DNA of 64,000 nucleotides from Rhabditoides inermis. Lineage: Eukaryota > Nematoda > Chromadorea > Rhabditida > Rhabditidae. The DNA lies in assembly GCA_963966185.1 (NCBI GenBank), contig CAWZYM010000406.1, positions 389,001 to 453,000 on the forward strand, read 5' to 3'. Both the position numbers and the translations under genes were made by a program. Below, piece after piece: positions 1 to 12,181 of this stretch. The number at the start of each line of letters is the position of its first letter. Position 1 is the stretch's first letter. The notes beneath the pieces are model-generated. The model saw only the letters and a list, made by a program, of their open reading frames with translations, had not been told where the DNA came from and did not search any database.

Positions 1-3000
1 CGCGGAGGCGCGCGAAGCGTGCCGGAGCGCTTTCTATGTGCATACGAGAAAGTGAACGATCAGAGAGTCGGAGAGAATGCATATCAGTATCAGTGATTAA
101 TATATTATTATAATTAATATATTAATATAATCGGATAAAATGCATATCAGTAGCAGTGATCAATATATTCTTATTTTTACTGATCTACTGATATACTTTG
201 ACCGCGGAGGCGCGCGAAGCGTGCCGGAGCGCTTTCTATGTGAGTACGAGAAAGTGAACGATCAGAGAGTCGGAGAAAATGCATATCAGTAGCAGTGATC
301 AATATTTTCTTATTTTTACTGATCTACTGATATACTTTGACCGCGGAGGCGCGCGAAGCGTGCCGGACCGCTTTCTATGTGCATACGAGAAAGTGAACGA
401 TCAGAGAGTCGGAGAGAATGCATATCAGTATCAGTGATTAATATATTATTATAATTAATATATTAATATAATCGGATAAAATGCATATCAGTAGCAGTGA
501 TCAATATATTCTTATTTTTACTGATGTACTGATATACTTTGACCGCGGAGGCGCGCGAAGCGTGCCGGAGCGCTTTCTATGTGCATACGAGAAAGTGAAC
601 GATCAGAGAGTCGGAGAAAATGCAAATCAGTAGCAGTGATCAATATATTCTTATTATTACTGATCTACTGATATACTTTGACCGCGGAGGCGCGCGAAGC
701 GTGCCGGAGCGCTTTCTATGTGCATACGAGAAAGTGAACGATCAGAGAGTCGGAGAGAATGCATATCAGTATCAGTGATTAATATATTATTATAATTAAT
801 ATATTAATATAATCGGATAAAATGCATATCAGTAGCAGTGATCAATATATTCTTATTTTTACTGATCTACTGATATACTTTGACCGCGGAGGCGCGCGAA
901 GCGTGCCGGAGCGCTTTCTATGTGAGTACGAGAAAGTGAACGATCAGAGAGTCGGAGAAAATGCATATCAGTAGCAGTGATCAATATTTTCTTATTTTTA
1001 CTGATCTACTGATATACTTTGACCGCGGAGGCGCGCGAAGCGTGCCGGACCGCTTTCTATGTGCATACGAGAAAGTGAACGATCAGAGAGTCGGAGAGAA
1101 TGCATATCAGTATCAGTGATTAATATATTATTATAATTAATATATTAATATAATCGGATAAAATGCATATCAGTAGCAGTGATCAATATATTCTTATTTT
1201 TACTGATGTACTGATATACTTTGACCGCGGAGGCGCGCGAAGCGTGCCGGAGCGCTTTCTATGTGCACACGAGAGAGTGAACGATCAGAGAGTCGGAGAA
1301 AATGCATATCAGTAGCAGTGATCGAAATATTCTTATTTTTACTGATCTACTGATATACTTTGACCGCGGAGGTGCGCGAAGCGTGCCGGACCGCTTTCTA
1401 TGTGCATACGAGAAAGTGAACGATCAGAGAGTTGGAGAAAATGCATATCAGTATCAGTGAATATATTCTTATTATTACTGATATACTGATAGACTTTCAC
1501 CGCGGAGGCGCGCGAAGCGTGCCGGAGCGCCCTCTATGTGCAAACGAAAGAGTAAAAGATCAGAAAGTCGGAGAAAATGCATATCAGTATCAGTGATCAA
1601 TGTTTTATTATAATTACTGATCTACTGACATACTTTGACCGTGGAGGCGCGCGGAGCGCGCCCGGAGCGCTTTCTGTGTGCATACGAAAAAGTGAACGAT
1701 CAGAGAGTCGGATAAAATGCATATCAGTATCAGTGTTCAATATATTCTTATTATTACTGATCTACTGATATACTTTGACCGCGGAGGCGCGCGAAGCGTG
1801 CCGGAGCGCTTTCTATGTGCAAACGAAAGAGTAAAAGATCAGAAAGTCGGAGAAAATGCATATCAGTATCAGTGATCAATGTTTTATTATAATTACTGAT
1901 CTACTGATAGACTTTGACCGCGGAGGCGCGCGAAGCGTGCCGGAGCGCTTTCTATGTGCATACGAGAAAGTGAACGATCAGAGAGTCGGAGAAAATGCAA
2001 ATCAGTAGCAGTGATCAATATATTCTTATTATTACTGATCTACTGATATACTTTGACCGCGGAGGCGCGCGAAGCGTGCCGGAGCGCTTTCTATGTGCAT
2101 ACGAGAAAGTGAACGATCAGAGAGTCGGAGAAAATTCATATCAGTAGCAGTGATCAATATATTCTTACTATTACTGATCTACTGATATACTTTGACCGCG
2201 GAGGCGCGCGGAGCGTGCCGGAGCGCTTTCTATGTGCATACGAGAAAGTGAACGATCAGAGAGTCGGAGAAAATTCATATCAGTAGCAGTGATCAATATA
2301 TTCTTACTATTACTGATCTACTGATATACTTTGACCGCGGAGGCGCGCGGAGCGTGCCGGAGCGCTTTCTATGTGCATACGAGAAAGTGAACGATCAGAG
2401 AGTCGGAGAAAATTCATATCAGTAGCAGTGATCAATATATTCTTACTATTACTGATCTACTGATATACTTTGACCGCGGAGGCGCGCGGAGCGTGCCGGA
2501 GCGCTTTCTATGTGCATACGAGAAAGTTAACGATCAGAGAGTCGGAGAAAATTCATATCAGTAGCAGTGATCAATTTTTTTATTATTATTACTGATCTAC
2601 TGATCGGATTTGACCGCGGAGGCGCGCGGAGCGTGCCAAAGCGCTTTCTATGTGCGTACGAGAGAGTAAAAGATCAGAGAGTAGGAGAGAAGGCATATCA
2701 GTAGCAGTGATCGAAATATTCTTATGTTTACTGATCTACTGATATACTTTGACCGCGGAGGTGCGCGAAGCGTGCCGGACCGCTTTCTATGTGCATACGA
2801 GAAAGTGAACGATAAGAGAGTTGGAGAGAATGCATATCAGTATCAGTGATTAATATATTATTATAATTAATATATTAATATAATCGGATAAAATGCATAT
2901 CAGTATCAGTGATCAATGTTTTATTATAATTACTGATCTACTGATAGACTTTAAACGCGGAGGCGCGCGAAGCGTGCCGGAGCGCTTTCTATGTGCATAC

Positions 3001-4383
3001 GAGAAAGTGAACGATCAGAGAGTCGGAGAAAATGCATATCAGTAGCAGTGATCAATATATTCTTATTATTACTGATCTACTGATATACTTTGACCGCGGA
3101 GGCGCGCGAAGCGTGCCGGAGCGCTTTCTATGTGCATACGAGAAAGTGAACGATCAGAGAGTCGGAGAAAATTCATATCAGTAGCAGTGATCAATATATT
3201 CTTACTATTACTGATCTACTGATATACTTTGACCGCGGAGGCGCGCGGAGCGTGCCGGAGCGCTTTCTATGTGCATACGAGAAAGTTAACGATCAGAGAG
3301 TCGGAGAAAATTCATATCAGTAGCAGTGATCAATTTTTTTTATTATTACTGATCTACTGATCGGATTTGACCGCGGAGGCGCGCGGAGCGTGCCGGAGCG
3401 CTTTCTATGTGCGTACGAGAGAGTAAAAGATCAGAGAGTAGGAGAGAAGGCATATCAGTATCAGTGATCAGTATATTATTATTATAATTACTGATCTACT
3501 GATAGGCTTTGACCGCGGAGGCGCGCGAAGCGTGCCGGAGCGCTTTCTATGTGCATACGAGAGAGTGAACGATCAGAGAGTCGGAGAAAATGCATATCAG
3601 TAGCAGTGATCAATATATTCTTATTTTTAATGATCTACTGATAGGATTTGACCGCGGAGGCGCGCGGAGCGTGCCGGAGCGCTTTCTATGTGCATACGAG
3701 AAAGTGAACGATCAGAGAGTCGGAGAAAATGCATATCAGTAGCAGTGATAAATATAGTCTTTATTACTGATCTACTGATATACTTTGACCGCGGAGGCGC
3801 GCGGAGCGTGCCGGAGCGCTTTCTATGTGCATTCGAGAAAGTGAAAGATCAGAGAGTCGAAGAAAATGCATATCAGTAGCAGTAATCATGACAGTCTTAT
3901 TATTACTGATCTACTGATCGACTTTGACCGCGGAGGCGCGCGAAGCGTGCCGGAGCGCTTTCTATGTGCATACGAGAGAGTGAAAGATCAGAGAGTTGGA
4001 GAAAATGCATATCAGTAGCAGTGATAAATATAGTCTTGGTATTACTGATCTACTGATCGACTTTGACCTCGGAGGCGCGCGAAGCGTGCCGAAGCGCTTT
4101 TTATGTGCATACGAGAAAGTGAACGATCAGAGAGTCGGAGAAAATGCATATCAGTAGCAGTGATCAATATATTCTTATTATTACTGATATACTGATAGAC
4201 TTTGACCGCGGTTGCGCGCGAAGCGTGCCGGAGCGCCCTCTATGTGCAAACGAAAGAGTAAAAGATCAAAAAGTCGGAGAAAATGCATATCAGTATCAGT
4301 GATCAATGTTTTATTATAATTACTGATCTACTGATATACTTTAACCGTGGAGGCGCGCGGAGCGTGCCCGGATCGCCTTCTAT
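1..4383 (+). repeat. Satellite A array 1
   Basis: Tandem monomers of about 139 bp, each with the core GACCGCGGAGGCGCGCGAAG, then GTGCCGGAGCGC, CTATGTGCATACGAGA, GATCAGAGAGTCGGAGA and an AT-rich end before CTACTGAT. The left 1.4 kb has a higher-order repeat of about 682 bp made of two 341-bp blocks. Each block carries a shortened monomer in which the GC-rich core is replaced by TAATATATTAATATAATCGG. Near-identical 139-bp copies follow at about 2,083-2,560. The array begins before the window. Nothing in it looks coding. Confidence 0.95.
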
Positions 4384-4663
4384 GAGCATAGTAAATATAA
4401 CATCTGTAGATAAGCAGTCAAGCAGATACTATCAACCAGATACTGATAAACTGTGACACTTTCTAAATATTTGAAACTACTGAAAAATAAAAAATAAGGA
4501 AATAAATAAAGATCAGTCATCTATTGAAAGACTGACAACAGCACTTCTAGCACAGCTCCTAATAGCACTTCCAGAGCACATATCAAGTCAATCTATATAT
4601 CAATCGATAGATAATTTTCTCCTCTATTTTATACTTATATTTCTAGCGCGCGAAGCGCGCTAG
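4384..4663 (+). repeat. Module P1, ends in CTAG hairpin
   Basis: First of 12 P modules. It begins with a degenerate satellite piece (GAGCATAGTAAATATAAC, then ATCAACCAGATACTGATA). It continues with an AT-rich stretch and a strongly conserved last ~140 bp. The perfect hairpin lies at 4643-4663: 9-bp arms CTAGCGCGC and GCGCGCTAG, loop GAA. A GC-rich hairpin ending in CTAG and followed by T resembles a Helitron 3' end; that identity is inference. Subfamily b (GCACAGCTCCTAATAGC). Confidence 0.9.
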
Positions 4664-5575
4664 TCGCCTTCGGGTGTAAGTGCAAAATGCCCTATGGTTT
4701 CCGCACTTTTTGTCCGTCCGTCCATCGCTCTACCGCGCCACCCACTACTCCTATCTAGCCAAACTTGACATCGATCCGATGGTCTCGGTCCCGAGATGCA
4801 GGATTCCAATTTTCAGCCCTTTATCTCTCATATCCGCGGAGTTATAAGCCTTAAAGAAAATTTGACGAAATAGCGCGTAATCAGAGAGAGTCAGACAGAA
4901 AAAAACAGCGAAATAGTGTGTCAGATGAAGAGACGGTTAGGTCGTTGAACGGTTGCATCGAGTAGGCCTTACAAGAACAAGTACTGCGAATCGCAGACTT
5001 CAGCTATCGAAAAACGGTTTCGACGTCACTCCTCTACACTCCCTCACCTACAAATTGGCCCGTAATCTTTTTATAACTCCTCCTGGTTTCTTTTCACGAA
5101 GTGATTTAATCGAGGCGAGGCGACACCAAACAGTTGTCGCGGGCTGTTCAAGAAAACTAGGCAACCGTGTCAGATCTCCCTTTACATGCAAATAGGTGGC
5201 CACTACACTTCTACCAAAATTTGCATCTTTTTGTGACCTCTTACGCCCGCTATCAATTAAATTCCTCTAATCGACGTCGTTTTATTGCCCCGCGACGAGA
5301 GAGTGTGGCGAGGTGAGAGTGCGTCAGCTGCCAGTCTGTCTGATGTCAGAGAAAGAGACAGTAAATTGTGCAAATGAGCGAGAACATCACCATGCACTAC
5401 GAAACAGCTCACCACACTCCACAAACTGTGCAATTTCTATATTCTGAGCAAATACAATACAAATATAACTGTATGCACTAACGACATTTTATATTCAATC
5501 AGGGAAGTGAGGCGAGGCGAAATACTATGTAACCTTCTTTTCTCATCCCTCTCCTTTTCTCATCCCTCTTTTTTC
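4664..5575 (+). repeat. Module S1
   Basis: Conserved non-satellite module that starts right after the P hairpin with TCGCCTTCGGG. Landmarks in order: the block CTATCTAGCCAAAC..GATCCGATGGTCTCGG, CCAATTTTCAG, the GAGCT-ATA-AGCTC mini-palindrome region (degenerate in this copy), the motif GAGGCGAGGCGAC, GTGGCCAC, TTTATTGCCCCGCGACGAGAG, and GTGAGGCGAGGCGAAAT before the CT tract. It contains an open frame at 4953-5195 that recurs in the other S copies. I cannot show that it is a gene and see no domain. Confidence 0.9.
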
Positions 5576-5576
5576 G

Positions 5577-5619
<43 letters not shown>

Positions 5620-5792
5620 TTCTTATCTCTCTCTCTCTCTCTCTTTCTTATCTCTCTCTCTCTTTCGTCTTTCTCTCTCTCTCTCTCGCTCTCTCTTTCG
5701 TCTCTTCTCTCTCTCTCTCGATTTTATAATATAAGACCAGTGATAACTATAAATTATATCTGTATTTCTAATAAATAAAAATTATCAACCAG
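5576..5792 (+). repeat. CT tract and AT-rich tail of S1
   Basis: About 145 bp of interrupted (CT)n. It is followed by a tail reading TTTTATAATATAAGACC, GTGATAACTATAAATTATA and ATTATCAACCAG, which leads into the first A monomer. The tail matches the second half of the B monomer. Confidence 0.95.
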
Positions 5793-7538
5793 CTACTGAT
5801 AGACTTTTACCGCGGAGCGTGCCGGAGCGCCCTCTTTGTGCATACGAGAGAGTGAAAGATCAGAGAGTAGGAGAGAATGCATATCAGTGGCAGTGATCAA
5901 TATATTCTTATTTTTACTGATCTACTGATATACTTTGACCGCGGAGGCGCGCGAAGCGTGCCGGAGCGCCCTCTTTGTGCATACGAGAGAGTGAAAGATC
6001 AGAGAGTAGGAGAGAATGCATATCAGTGGCAGTGATCAATATATTCTTATTTTTACTGATCTGCTGATATACTTTGACCGCGAAGGCGCGCGAAGCGTGC
6101 CGGAGCGCTTTCTATGTGCATACGAGAAAGTGAACGATAAGAGAGTCGGATAAAATGCATATCAGTAGCAGTGATCAATATATTCTTATTTTTACTGGTC
6201 TACCGATATACTTTGACCGCGGAGGCGCGCGAAGCGTGCCGGAGCGCTTTCTATGCGCATACGAGAAAGTGAACGATCAGAGAGTCGGAGAAAATGCATA
6301 TCAGTAGCAGTGATCAGTATATTCTTATTTTTACTGATCTACTGATATACTTTGACCGCGGAGGCGCGCGAAGCGTGCCGGAGCGCTTTCTATGTGCATA
6401 CGAGAAAGTGAACAATCAGAGAGTCGGAGAAAATGCATATCAGTAGCAGTGATCAATATATTCTTAATTTCATCTACTGATATACTTTGATCTACTGATA
6501 TACTTTGACCGCGGAGGCGCGCGAAGCGTGCCGGAGCGCTTTCTATGTGCATACGAGAAAGTGAACAATCAGAGAGTCGGAGAAAATGCATATCAGTAGC
6601 AGTGATCAATATATTCTTATTTTCATCTACTGATATACTTTGATCTACTGATATACTTTGACCGCGTAGGCGCGCGAAGCGTGCCGGAGCGCTCTCTATG
6701 TGCATACGAGAAAGTGAACGATCAGAGAGTCGGAGAAAATGCATATCAGTAGCAGTGATCAATATATTCTTATTTTCATCTACTGATATACTTTTATCTA
6801 CTGATCGGCTTTGACCGCGGAGGCGCGCGAAGCGTGCCGGAGCGCTTTCTATGTGCAGACGAGAAAGTGAACGATCAGAGAGTCGGAGAGAATGCATATC
6901 AGTAGCAGTGATCAATATATTCTTATTATTACTAATCTACTGATCGGCTTTGACCGCGGAGGCGCGCGAAGCGTGCCGGAGCGCTTTCTATGTGCATACG
7001 AAAGAGTAAAAGATCAGAGAATCGGAGAAAGTTCATATCAGTAGCAGTGATCATTATATTCTTATTATTACTGATCTACTGATCGGCTTTGACCGCGGAG
7101 GCGCGCGAAGCGTGCCGGAGCGCCCTCTATGTGCATACGAGAAAGTAACAAAATCAGAGAGTCGGAGAAAATGCATATCAGTAGCTGTGATCAATATATT
7201 CTTATTATTACTGATCTACTGATAGACTTTGACCGCGGAAGCGCGCGAAGCGTGCCGGAGCGCTTTCTTTGTGCATACGAAAGAGTAAAAAATCAGAGAA
7301 TCGGAGAAAATTCATATCAGTAGCAGTGATCAATATATTCTCATTATTACTGTTATACTGAGATACTTTGACCGCGGAGGCGCGCGAAGCGTGCCGGAGC
7401 GCCTTCTATGTGCATACGAAAGAGTAAAAGATCAGAGAGTAGGATAGAATGACTATCAGTATCAGTGATCACTATATTATTATAATCACTGATCTACTGA
7501 TCGGCTTCGACCGCGGAGCGTGCCGGAGCGCCTTCTAT
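5793..7538 (+). repeat. Satellite A array 2
   Basis: Satellite A monomers. At about 6,460-6,820 there is a lengthened variant of roughly 156 bp with a duplicated CTACTGATATACTTTGAT segment. Because 156 is divisible by three, the minus strand stays open for 194 codons here; this is a by-product of the period. Confidence 0.95.
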
Positions 7539-7821
7539 GAGCATAGTAATAATATTATCTGTAGAAAAGCAGTCAAGATAGTATCAACCAGATACTGATA
7601 GACTGTGAAACTTTCTAATTATTTGAAATTACTGAAAAAAATCAAAAAAATAGGGAAATAAATAAAGATCAATCATCTACCGGAATACTCTGACAACAGC
7701 ACTTCTAGCACAGCTCCTAATAGCACTTCCAGAGCACATATCAAGTCAATATATACATCAATCGATAGATAATTTTCTCCTCTAATTTATACCTATACTT
7801 CTAGCGCGCGAAGCGCGCTAG
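7539..7821 (+). repeat. Module P2, ends in CTAG hairpin
   Basis: P module of subfamily b with the hairpin at 7801-7821. The sequence right after is TCGCAGTGCCC, a different S start from that after P1. Confidence 0.9.
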
Positions 7822-8717
7822 TCGCAGTGCCCGCTGCGCCGGTCTGGCTAAATGCCCTATGGTGTCTGTACGTCCATCGCTCTACCGCGCCACCCACTAC
7901 TCCTATCTAGCCAAACGTGACATCGATCCGATGGTCTCGGTCTCGAGATGCAGGATTCCAATTTTCAGATCTTTATCTCTCTTATCCGCGGAGCTATTAG
8001 CTCCAGAAAGTCCGACGAAATAGCGCGTAATCAGAGAGAGTCAGACAGAAAACAGGCGAAATAGTGTGTGAGGCGAGGAGACGGGTAGGTGGTTGAACGG
8101 TTGCATCGAGTAGGCCTTACAAGAACGAGTACTGCGAATCGCAGACTCCAGCTTTCGAGAAACGGTTTCGACGTCACTCCTCTACACTCCCTCACCTACA
8201 AATCTGCCCGTAATCTTTTTATAACTCCTCCTGGTTTCCTTTCACGAAGTGATTTAGTCGAGGCGAGGCGACACCAAACAGTTGTCGCGGGCTGTTCGAA
8301 AAAACTAGGCAACCGTGTAAGGTCTCCCTTCACTACAACATGCAAATAGGTGGCCACTACACTTCTACCAAAATTTGCATCTTTTTATGATCTCTGACGC
8401 CCGCTATCAATTAAATTCCTCTAATCGACGCCACTTTATTGCCCCGCGACGAGAGAGTGTGGCGAGGTGAGAGTGCGCCAGCTGCCAGTCTGTCTGATGT
8501 CAGAGAAAAAGACAGTCAATTGTGCAAATGAGCGAGAACATCACCATGCACTACGAAACAGCTCACCACACTCCAACAAACTATATTCTGAGTAAACACA
8601 ATAAAACATTACTATATGCACTCACGTCCTTCTATATCCAATCATAGAAGTGAGGCGAGGCGAAATAGTATGTAACCTCCTTTTCTCATCCCATTCCTTT
8701 TCTCATCCCTTTTTTTC
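7822..8717 (+). repeat. Module S2
   Basis: S module starting TCGCAGTGCCCGCTGCGCC, which adds a small second hairpin to the P hairpin. The usual landmarks are present, including GAGGCGAGGCGAC and GTGGCCAC. The recurrent S open frame lies at 8089-8349. The first bases match those of S4 at 19,913. Confidence 0.9.
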
Positions 8718-8729
8718 GTCTCTCTCTCG

Positions 8730-8761
<32 letters not shown>

Positions 8762-8823
8762 TCTCTCTCTCCCTCTCTCTCTCGTCTCTCGCTCTCTCTC
8801 TCGTCTCTCGTCTCTCGTCTCTC

Positions 8824-8860
<37 letters not shown>

Positions 8861-8931
8861 CGTCTCTCACCCCCTCTCTTCCTCGTCTACTTGGATCTAA
8901 ATTAAATAATAATTGTCAACCAGCTGCTCAT

Positions 8932-8986
<55 letters not shown>

Positions 8987-9098
8987 TCTCTCTCTCTCCC
9001 TATCTCTCTCTCTCTCACTCTCTTCTATTTTATAATATTAGACCAGTAAAAACTATAAACTATACTCGTATCTATAATAAAAAGTAATTGTCAACCAG
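8718..9098 (+). repeat. Double CT tract and tail of S2
   Basis: Two (CT)n tracts (about 8718-8887 and 8934-9027). They are separated by a copy of the tail containing TAATTGTCAACCAGCTGCTC, and a second tail copy follows. The double form looks like a local duplication of tract plus tail. Confidence 0.95.
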
Positions 9099-10699
9099 CT
9101 ACTAATAGGCTTTTACCGTGGAGTGTGCCGGAGCGCCTTCTATGTTCATACGAAAGAGTAAAAGATCAGAGAGTAGGAGAGAATTCATATTAGTAGCAGT
9201 GATCATCACAGTCTTATTATTACTGATCTACTGATCGACTTTGACCGCGGAGGCGCGCGAAGCGTGCCGGAGCGCTTTCTATGTTCATACGAGAAAATGA
9301 ACGAGAGTCGGAGAAAATGCATATCAGTAGCAGTGATCAATATATTCTTATTTTTACTGATGTACTAATATACGTTGACCGCGGAGGCGCGCGAAGCGTG
9401 CCGGAGCGCTCTCTATGAGCATACGAGAAAATGAACGATCAGAGAGTAGGAGAAAATGCATATCAGTATCAGTGATCAATGTATTATTATAATTACTGAT
9501 CTACTGATCGGCTTTCATTATGTTATTATAATTACTGATCTACTAATCGGCTTTGACCGCGGAGGCGCGCGAAGCGTGCCGGAGCGCTTTCTATGTGCGT
9601 ACGAGAGAATAAAAAACAGAGAGTAGGAGAAAAGGCATATCAGTATCAGTGATCAATGTTTTATTATAATTACTGATATACTGATATACTTTGACCGCGA
9701 AGGCGCGCGAAGCGTGCCGGAGCGCTTTCTATGTGCATACTAGAAAGTGAACGATCAGAGAATCAGAGAAAATGCATATCAGTAGCAGTGATCAATATAT
9801 TCTTAATTTTACTGATCTACCGATGTATTTTGACCGCGGAGGCGCGCGAAGCGAGCCGGAGCGCTTTCTATGTGCATACGAGAAAGTGAACGATCAGAGA
9901 ATCAGAGAAAATGCATATCAGTAGCAGTGATCAATATATTTTTATGTTTACTGATCTACTGATATACGTTGACCGCGGAGGCGCGCGAAGCGTGCCGGAG
10001 CGCTTTCTATGTGCATACGAGAAAGTGAACGATCAGAGAGTCGGAGAAAATGCATATCAGTATCAGTGATCAATGTATTATTATGATTACTGTTCTACTG
10101 AAAGGCTTTGACCGCGGAGGCGCGTGAAGCGTGCCGGAGCGCTCTCTATGTGCATACGAGAAAAAGAAAGTTCAGAGAGTAGGAGAGAAGGCATATCAGT
10201 ATCAGTGATCAGTATATTTATATAGTTACTGATCTACTGATCGGCTTTGACCGCGGAGGCGCGCGAAGCGTGCCGGAGCGCTCTCTATGTGCATACGAAA
10301 GAGTAAAAGATCAGAGAGTCGGAGAAAATGCATATCAGTTTCAGTGATCAATGTATTATTATAATTACTGATCTACTGATCGGCTTCAACCGCGGAGGCG
10401 CGCGAAGCGTGCCGGAGCGCTTTCTATGTGCATACGAGAAAAAGAAAGATCAGAGAGTAGGAAAGAAGGCATATCAGTATCAGTGATCAGTATATTTATA
10501 TAGTTACTGATCTACTGATCGGCTTTGACCGCGAAGGCGCGCGGAGCGTGCCCGGAGAGCCCTCCATGTGCATACGAGAGAGTAAATTATCAGAGAGTAG
10601 GAGAAAATGCATATTAGTATCAGTGATCATTATATTGTTATTTTTATTACTGATCTACTGATAGGCTCTGACAGCAGAGCGTGCCGGAGCGCCTTCAAT
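9099..10699 (+). repeat. Satellite A array 3
   Basis: Satellite A monomers of mixed subfamilies. The last ~400 bp (from 10,296) reappear almost unchanged at 33,447-33,850. Confidence 0.95.
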
Positions 10700-10969
10700 G
10701 AGCATAGTAAATACATCTGTAGAAAAGCAGTCAACCAGATACTATCAACCAGATACTGATAAACTGTGACACTTTCTAATTATTTGAAACTACTGAAAAA
10801 TAGAAAAAAAGGGAAAAAAGAGTCATCTACTGAAAGACTGACAACAGCACTTCTAGAACAGTTCCTAATAGCACATCCAGAGCACATATCAAGTCAATCT
10901 ATATATCAATCGATAGATAATTTTCTCCTCTATTTTATACCTATTTTTCTAGCGCGCGAAGCGCGCTAG
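10700..10969 (+). repeat. Module P3, ends in CTAG hairpin
   Basis: P module of subfamily a (AGAACAGTTCCTAATAGCAC), shared only with the P modules at 33,851 and 47,874. Hairpin at 10949-10969. The three copies of this subfamily are each followed by a different S start. Confidence 0.9.
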
Positions 10970-11849
10970 TCGCAGCGCCGCTGCGCCTGTATGTGCAAAA
11001 TGCCCTATGGTTTCCGTCCGTCCGTACGTCCATCGCTCTACCGCGCCACCCACTACTCCTATCTAGCCAAACGTGACATCGATCCGATGGTCTCGGTCCC
11101 GAGATGCAGGATTCCAATTTTCAGATCTTTATCTCTCATATCCGCGGAGCTATAAGCTCAAGAAAGTCCGACGAAACAGCGCGTAATCCGAGAGAGTCAG
11201 ACAGAAAAGCAGCGAGATAGTGTGTCAGATGAAGATACGGGTCACTGACGAATCGGGTGCGGCGAGTAGACCTTACAAGAACGAGTACTGCGAATCGCAG
11301 ACTTCAGCTATCGAGAAACGGTTTCGACGTCACTCCTCTACACTCCCTTACCTACAAATCTGCCCGTAATCTTTTTATAAATCCTCCTGGTTTCCTTTCA
11401 CGAAGTGATTTAGTCGAGGCGAGGCGACACCAAACAGTTGTCGCGGGTTGTTCAAGAAAACTAGGCAATCGTGTAAGGTCTCCCTTTACTACAACATGCA
11501 AATAGGTGGCCACTACACTTCTACCAAAATTTGCATCTTTTTGTGACCTCTGACGCCCGCTATCAATTAAATTCCTCTAATCGACGTTGTTTTATTGCCC
11601 CGCGACGAGAGAGTGTGGCGAGGTGAGAGTGCGCCAGCTGCCAGTCTGTCTGATGTCAGAGAAAGAGACAGTCAATTGTGCAAATGAGCGAGAACATCAC
11701 CACGCACTACGAAACAGCTCACCACACTCTAACAAACTGCGCGATTACTATGTTCTGAGTAAATACAATAAAACATTACTATCATTCTATAATCAATCAT
11801 GAAAGTGAGTCGAGGGGAAACACCTCCTTTTCTCATCCTTTCTTTTTCG
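10970..11849 (+). repeat. Module S3
   Basis: S module starting TCGCAGCGCCGCTGCGCC, nearly the same as S13 at 62,160 for its first ~230 bases. Recurrent S open frames lie at 11257-11505 and 11587-11802. It is the only link between the left A/P/S cycles and the B domain. Confidence 0.9.
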
Positions 11850-12068
11850 TCTTTCTCTCTTTCTCTCTTTCTCTCTTTCTTCTCTCTTGTTTTCATCTCT
11901 CTCTCTCTCTCTCTCCCTCTCTCCCTCTCTTCCTCTATCTCTATCTCTCTCTCCCTCTCCTCCTCTATCTCTCTCTCTCTCTCTCTCTTATATATTATGA
12001 TTTTAGATTAGTGATAACTATAATGTCTACTTGAATCTAAAAAAAATATTTGTCAACCAGCTGTTCAT

Positions 12069-12127
<59 letters not shown>

Positions 12128-12181
12128 TCTCACACTTTTTCTCTCTCACTATCTCTTTGTTTTATAATAATTGTCAACCAG
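11850..12181 (+). repeat. Double CT tract and tail of S3
   Basis: CT tracts at about 11850-11988 and 12072-12160, separated by the tail with TTGTCAACCAGCTG. The final tail, TTTTATAATAATTGTCAACCAG, leads directly into the first B monomer. Confidence 0.95.

Noticed and set aside
4643..4670. CTAG hairpin as a rho-independent terminator
   Set aside because: There is no T run after the stem and no bacterial gene nearby. The repeated position at module ends fits a transposon end or recombination point better.
5113..5160. tRNA-like or Pol III internal promoter in S (GTTCAAG near GAGGCGAGGCGACACC)
   Set aside because: The B-box-like GTTCAAGAA lacks the final C, there is no convincing A box at proper spacing, and no cloverleaf can be drawn.
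6331..6915. Minus-strand open frame of 194 codons with an internally repeated peptide
   Set aside because: It follows satellite A monomers whose local period (156 bp) is a multiple of three, so the frame stays open by arithmetic. No start context, domain or flanking gene structure supports a protein.
8650..9087. Ser/Leu-rich open frame of 145 codons, and similar frames at 5507, 46082 and 56755
   Set aside because: These are translations of the CT tracts.
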